Shown: positions 43,228 through 46,011 of the stretch, piece by piece
Layout of the letters: each line of letters opens with the position of its first letter
How positions within the stretch are numbered: the first letter of the stretch is position 1
Source of the DNA: Ectocarpus siliculosus
Taxonomy: Eukaryota; Sar; Phaeophyceae; Ectocarpales; Ectocarpaceae
Reading direction: 5' to 3'
Assembly: GCA_000310025.1 (NCBI GenBank)
Contig: FN649755.1
Coordinates: forward strand, 6,404 to 52,414
Length of the DNA stretch: 46,011 bases
Notes under the pieces: generated by a model
Seen by the model: only the letters and a program-made list of their open reading frames with translations
Told to the model about the DNA's origin: nothing
The model's database searches: none
Position numbers and translations under genes: made by a program

Positions 43228-43330
43228 GTGGGTTGCAAGAGCGAGATCTACTTCAAACGAGAGTTCCGCCGCGTTGCAGGTGAGAGATCCACCTCAAACG
43301 AGAGTTCCGCCGCGTTAGCCGCGTTAGGTC
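43228..43330. repeat. Tandem repeat upstream of the MULE
   Basis: GAGCGAGATCTACTTCAAAC and GTGAGAGATCCACCTCAAAC, each followed by GAGAGTTCCGCCGCGTT; unit about 40 bp. Confidence 0.75.
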
Positions 43331-43744
43331 CGCCTCCGCCGGCCGTCGGAAGCGTCGGAATTCGAGTGCGGGGTGTTGGCGACGTGTGTTGGTGAGCGTG
43401 GTCTGCTAGCGGTCTGTTGGTCGAATAGCCCAGCCATTTTCGGGAAGGCGAGAGTAAGATCGGGCACCCCTCCGGGGGGTGAGTAGCCAAGATCGGGTGC
43501 ACCCGGCGGGAATAGGGTCAGGGCCGGGTAGGGGCGGGCGTCGGCCAATCAGATGGCGCCAGGAGGGCGCTGCCGACTGTGTAAAACAAGTGTACCCGAT
43601 AATGGCCGGGTTGGGGCCGGGTGTATCCGATTTTGGCCACTCCTCTCATCTAAACATAGACTAGTATGAGCAAGATGTAGGGTATTTTTATAACAATTAC
43701 GAGTTTACTTTTCGTTTTTTTCGAGGCCAAGTGTAGCGGCTTAC

Positions 43745-44215
43745 CGTACATGACATAACGTGAGATATCACACGCCCTGGACCGAGTTGCAAAAGCTCGA
43801 ATACCGTAAATGTCGGAGAGATGGTACCCCTGTTTTGAAGTGTATTTGTCCGCAATCAGCGGGGTACCACTACCCCTGTTATTAACGTTTTTAAGGCGTA
43901 CTTCTCCACAACCGGAGGGGTACAATACCAGTGCCGAAAAGGGTGATTTCGGAAACATCTGGTCTAGGGGTTTCCTGGCAGGTATCGGTTGGTCTTCGCA
44001 CCCTCCTAGTTGTGGAGAAATACGCTATGACAAAACGCTAACACGGGCGGGGTGCCATCTCTCCGACTCTTGCGGTACCCCACGCCGGAGATGATTCATA
44101 AATGAGAAGATACCTTTTCGGAAACCTTTTTTGGCACCGCCGCTCTTTCTGCCGTGGAGAAATCGAGCTTGGAAAATCCGGCAATGCGGGTGTGATATCA
44201 TGTGTCACCTTCTGT
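43745..44215. mobile_element. MITE family A split by a nested insertion
   Basis: The left end (TACATGACATAACGTGAGAT, then CACACGCCCTGGACCG, 43746-43799) and the right end (AAATCGAGCTTGGAAAATCC...GTGATATCATGTGTCACC, 44160-44208) belong to one family A copy. The middle is replaced by a family B element. Confidence 0.75.
43798..44083. mobile_element. MITE family B nested in family A
   Basis: Terminal inverted repeats TACCGTAAATGTCGGAGAGA...TGGTACCCC and GGGGTGCCATCTCTCCGACT...TTGCGGTA, with second-level arms GAAGTGTATTTGTCCGCAA / TTGTGGAGAAATACGC. A dinucleotide TA borders both ends, which would fit a TA target duplication. Confidence 0.75.
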
Positions 44216-44416
44216 ACGTTGTCCGTCCCACCCACCGGTATGGCACCATTCTTTGGACACATGTTTCGGACATCACTACAGTCGGAGGCCCTCCATAGTG
44301 AAATACAAGTATATGGAGCGGGTGTCCCGTATACAAATTGAGGCAAGGGGAAATTGGCGGGCACAGATGGCCACTACCTTGAATGCCCGCTAGAGCGGGT
44401 GAAAGCGATTGGCACG

Positions 44417-44512
44417 TGTTGTTGTTGTTGTTTTCGTCGTGGTGGTTGTGGTTGTCTTAACATAAAAAAACGTTCCGTCCTCTCTGCCCAGTACCTTCTT
44501 CTGTCCGTACTA
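44417..44512 (-). mobile_element. SINE-like element C, copy 6, truncated
   Basis: Minus strand: AGTACGGACAGAAGAAGGTA, GGAACGTTTTTTTATGTTAA, then AACCACAACCACC and an AAC tail at 44417-44430. The 5' part is missing. Confidence 0.6.
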
Positions 44513-44974
44513 AATAGTCGTGGCAAACACCCGCACTATTGAGGGGCCCCGCAACTGTACATATCGCGTGCTATCGCTGCCAAGCAGCACAAGCTCCGTA
44601 GCGCAGCCTTCCCGCAGGGACTGTCTTTCGTACGGCGGTAGGTGCAGAACAGAATCGAAATCCTTGGGAACAACTTCACTCGCCGACAAAAAGCTCTTGC
44701 CAACAACACAAGTTTGTCCGAAATATCCCGCGTCATGCCAAGCAAGCGCTCGCCCTTCACGCGCCGACGCACAATAGTCACGAAGAGAGAGGAGTTGCAA
44801 AGCAAACGGTGTGTGATATATAGCCGATTTTCTTGCCCTTGAGTCCAATGGGTACATGAGATCAACCAAACACGGTAGGTGGTGTCATGAACTGACGGTC
44901 AAGCATTGAATGCGGTTCCCATGAGCGGGAAGGACGCGGTCAACCCTGTTCTGCTGCGTTCAACACGATGTCAT

Positions 44975-45310
44975 CCAAAAACTCGACGTTCCTTCGAAGC
45001 AAGCACCGTCAAATCTAGCACGCACGGTTGTTGCTATATCTCCAGTCTTGCCGTAAGTGACACGTACATATCACACCTCGATTTCTCCCGAGCAGACAGA
45101 GCGGAAGCGCCGAAAACAGCTGCACTACTGAATAAGCCGTCTTATCGAGAGATTCATTCCCGAAACCATATCGTTTCATCCATGCACGATGTCGTGCCAA
45201 AACTCGAATTCCTTCCAAGAATACAAGAATACAAGAATACACCGTGAAAAGCTAGCACGCACGGTTAATGCCGCATCTCCAGTCTTGCCGCATGTAACAT
45301 GAGTTTTTCA
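44975..45310. repeat. Direct duplication containing MITE A sequence
   Basis: AAACTCGACGTTCCTTCGAA...CTAGCACGCACGGTTGTTGC and CTCCAGTCTTGCCG at 44976-45053 recur at 45200-45292 (AAACTCGAATTCCTTCCAAG...CTAGCACGCACGGTTAATGC, then CTCCAGTCTTGCCG). Each is followed by MITE A sequence, so unit and MITE were duplicated together. A short ACAAGAATAC triplication lies at 45220. Confidence 0.75.
45053..45200. mobile_element. MITE family A, truncated copy
   Basis: GTAAGTGACACGTACATATC, CCTCGATTTCTCCCGAGCAG, AGCGCCGAAAACAGC and ATATCGTTTCATCCATGCA match the left half and centre. The right terminal repeat is missing. Confidence 0.65.
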
Positions 45311-45502
45311 AAGCTCGATTTCTCCCAAGCAGAAAGAGCGGCAGCGCCGAAAGCAGCGGCATTGGATAAGCTGTCTCGTCGAGAGCGAGAGCGGTCTCCG
45401 CAGTCTCATCGTTGTCATTTATGCATACCCGCTTTGTTGTGGGGTAAACGGGCGTTGAAAATCGGTCCCGGGGGTGTGGTATCTTGTGTCACATGCGGTA
45501 AT
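45293..45502. mobile_element. MITE family A copy
   Basis: CATGTAACATGAGTTTTTCA with AAAGCTCGATTTCTCCCAAG at the left and CGTTGAAAATCGGTCCCGGG plus GGTATCTTGTGTCACATGCG at the right. The left end lacks the GGGGG block. Confidence 0.75.
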
Positions 45503-45740
45503 TCTCAAGGCCGTCCTTCCACAGTTGGTTTGCTTTGTGACGAGACGAAATCAGCAGCCACGACGAATAAAACTTCCCCACCCGTGTTATCAACCGACTG
45601 AGTTTCCCAAATCGGCTAATTCTTCACATCAGAGCTGGGGGTACTTCGTTGTAAGGCTTGTTTTTATTGCGTACAACACACAGACTGGAGGAATTTTTTG
45701 TTGTATTTCCCGCCCGTTGTTTGTTTTCTACTTCATAGAA

Positions 45741-46011
<271 letters not shown>

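Overview
This looks like nuclear DNA from a eukaryote with many introns and many repeats. A brown alga or another photosynthetic stramenopile is my best guess. The reasons are short exons spread over long introns with ordinary GT-AG splice sites, CAG/GCA/AAC microsatellites, Gln/Ala/Pro-rich low-complexity protein, an FNIP-repeat gene, a MULE transposon with introns, and a 100-N scaffold gap. The lineage is inference; no marker gene is present. Long open frames on their own mean little here, so genes were recognised from family motifs plus agreement of splice phase between neighbouring exons.

Layout. Positions 1-3066 hold repeats only. Positions 3067-17359 (+) hold the 3' part of a large gene. 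I could chain 16 exons with compatible splice phases; together they encode about 1126 residues. They encode the end of a DENN domain (Rab GEF type), then an ENTH/ANTH-like domain, then a long disordered tail with NPF and DPF endocytic motifs and a Gln-rich end. The upstream DENN exons lie left of the window. Positions 17360-20565 have no recognisable gene. Positions 20566-28047 (+) hold a mitochondrial ribosomal protein uS9 (MRPS9) gene with five clear exons. It is interrupted by the 100-N gap, and the gap is flanked by an inverted second copy of its second exon. Positions 29757-32441 (-) hold decayed FNIP-repeat coding sequence and a 36-bp minisatellite. Positions 35986-43205 (-) hold a broken MULE transposase gene with introns.

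Dispersed repeats. A MITE family (A) of about 200-220 bp with roughly 50-bp terminal inverted repeats occurs a dozen or more times. A second family (B) shares its outer terminal bases. A SINE-like element with an (AAC)n tail occurs at least seven times on both strands. The right edge of the window is one of these tails.

The most striking pattern concerns the introns of the two healthy genes. Many of them contain tandem, decayed copies of their own flanking exon edge and splice site. Donor-side copies trail the real exon, and acceptor-side copies precede it. This suggests that introns here grew by repeated local duplication of exon-intron junctions. Second in interest is the DENN-ENTH fusion itself, which would join a Rab-GEF module and a clathrin-adaptor module in one polypeptide.
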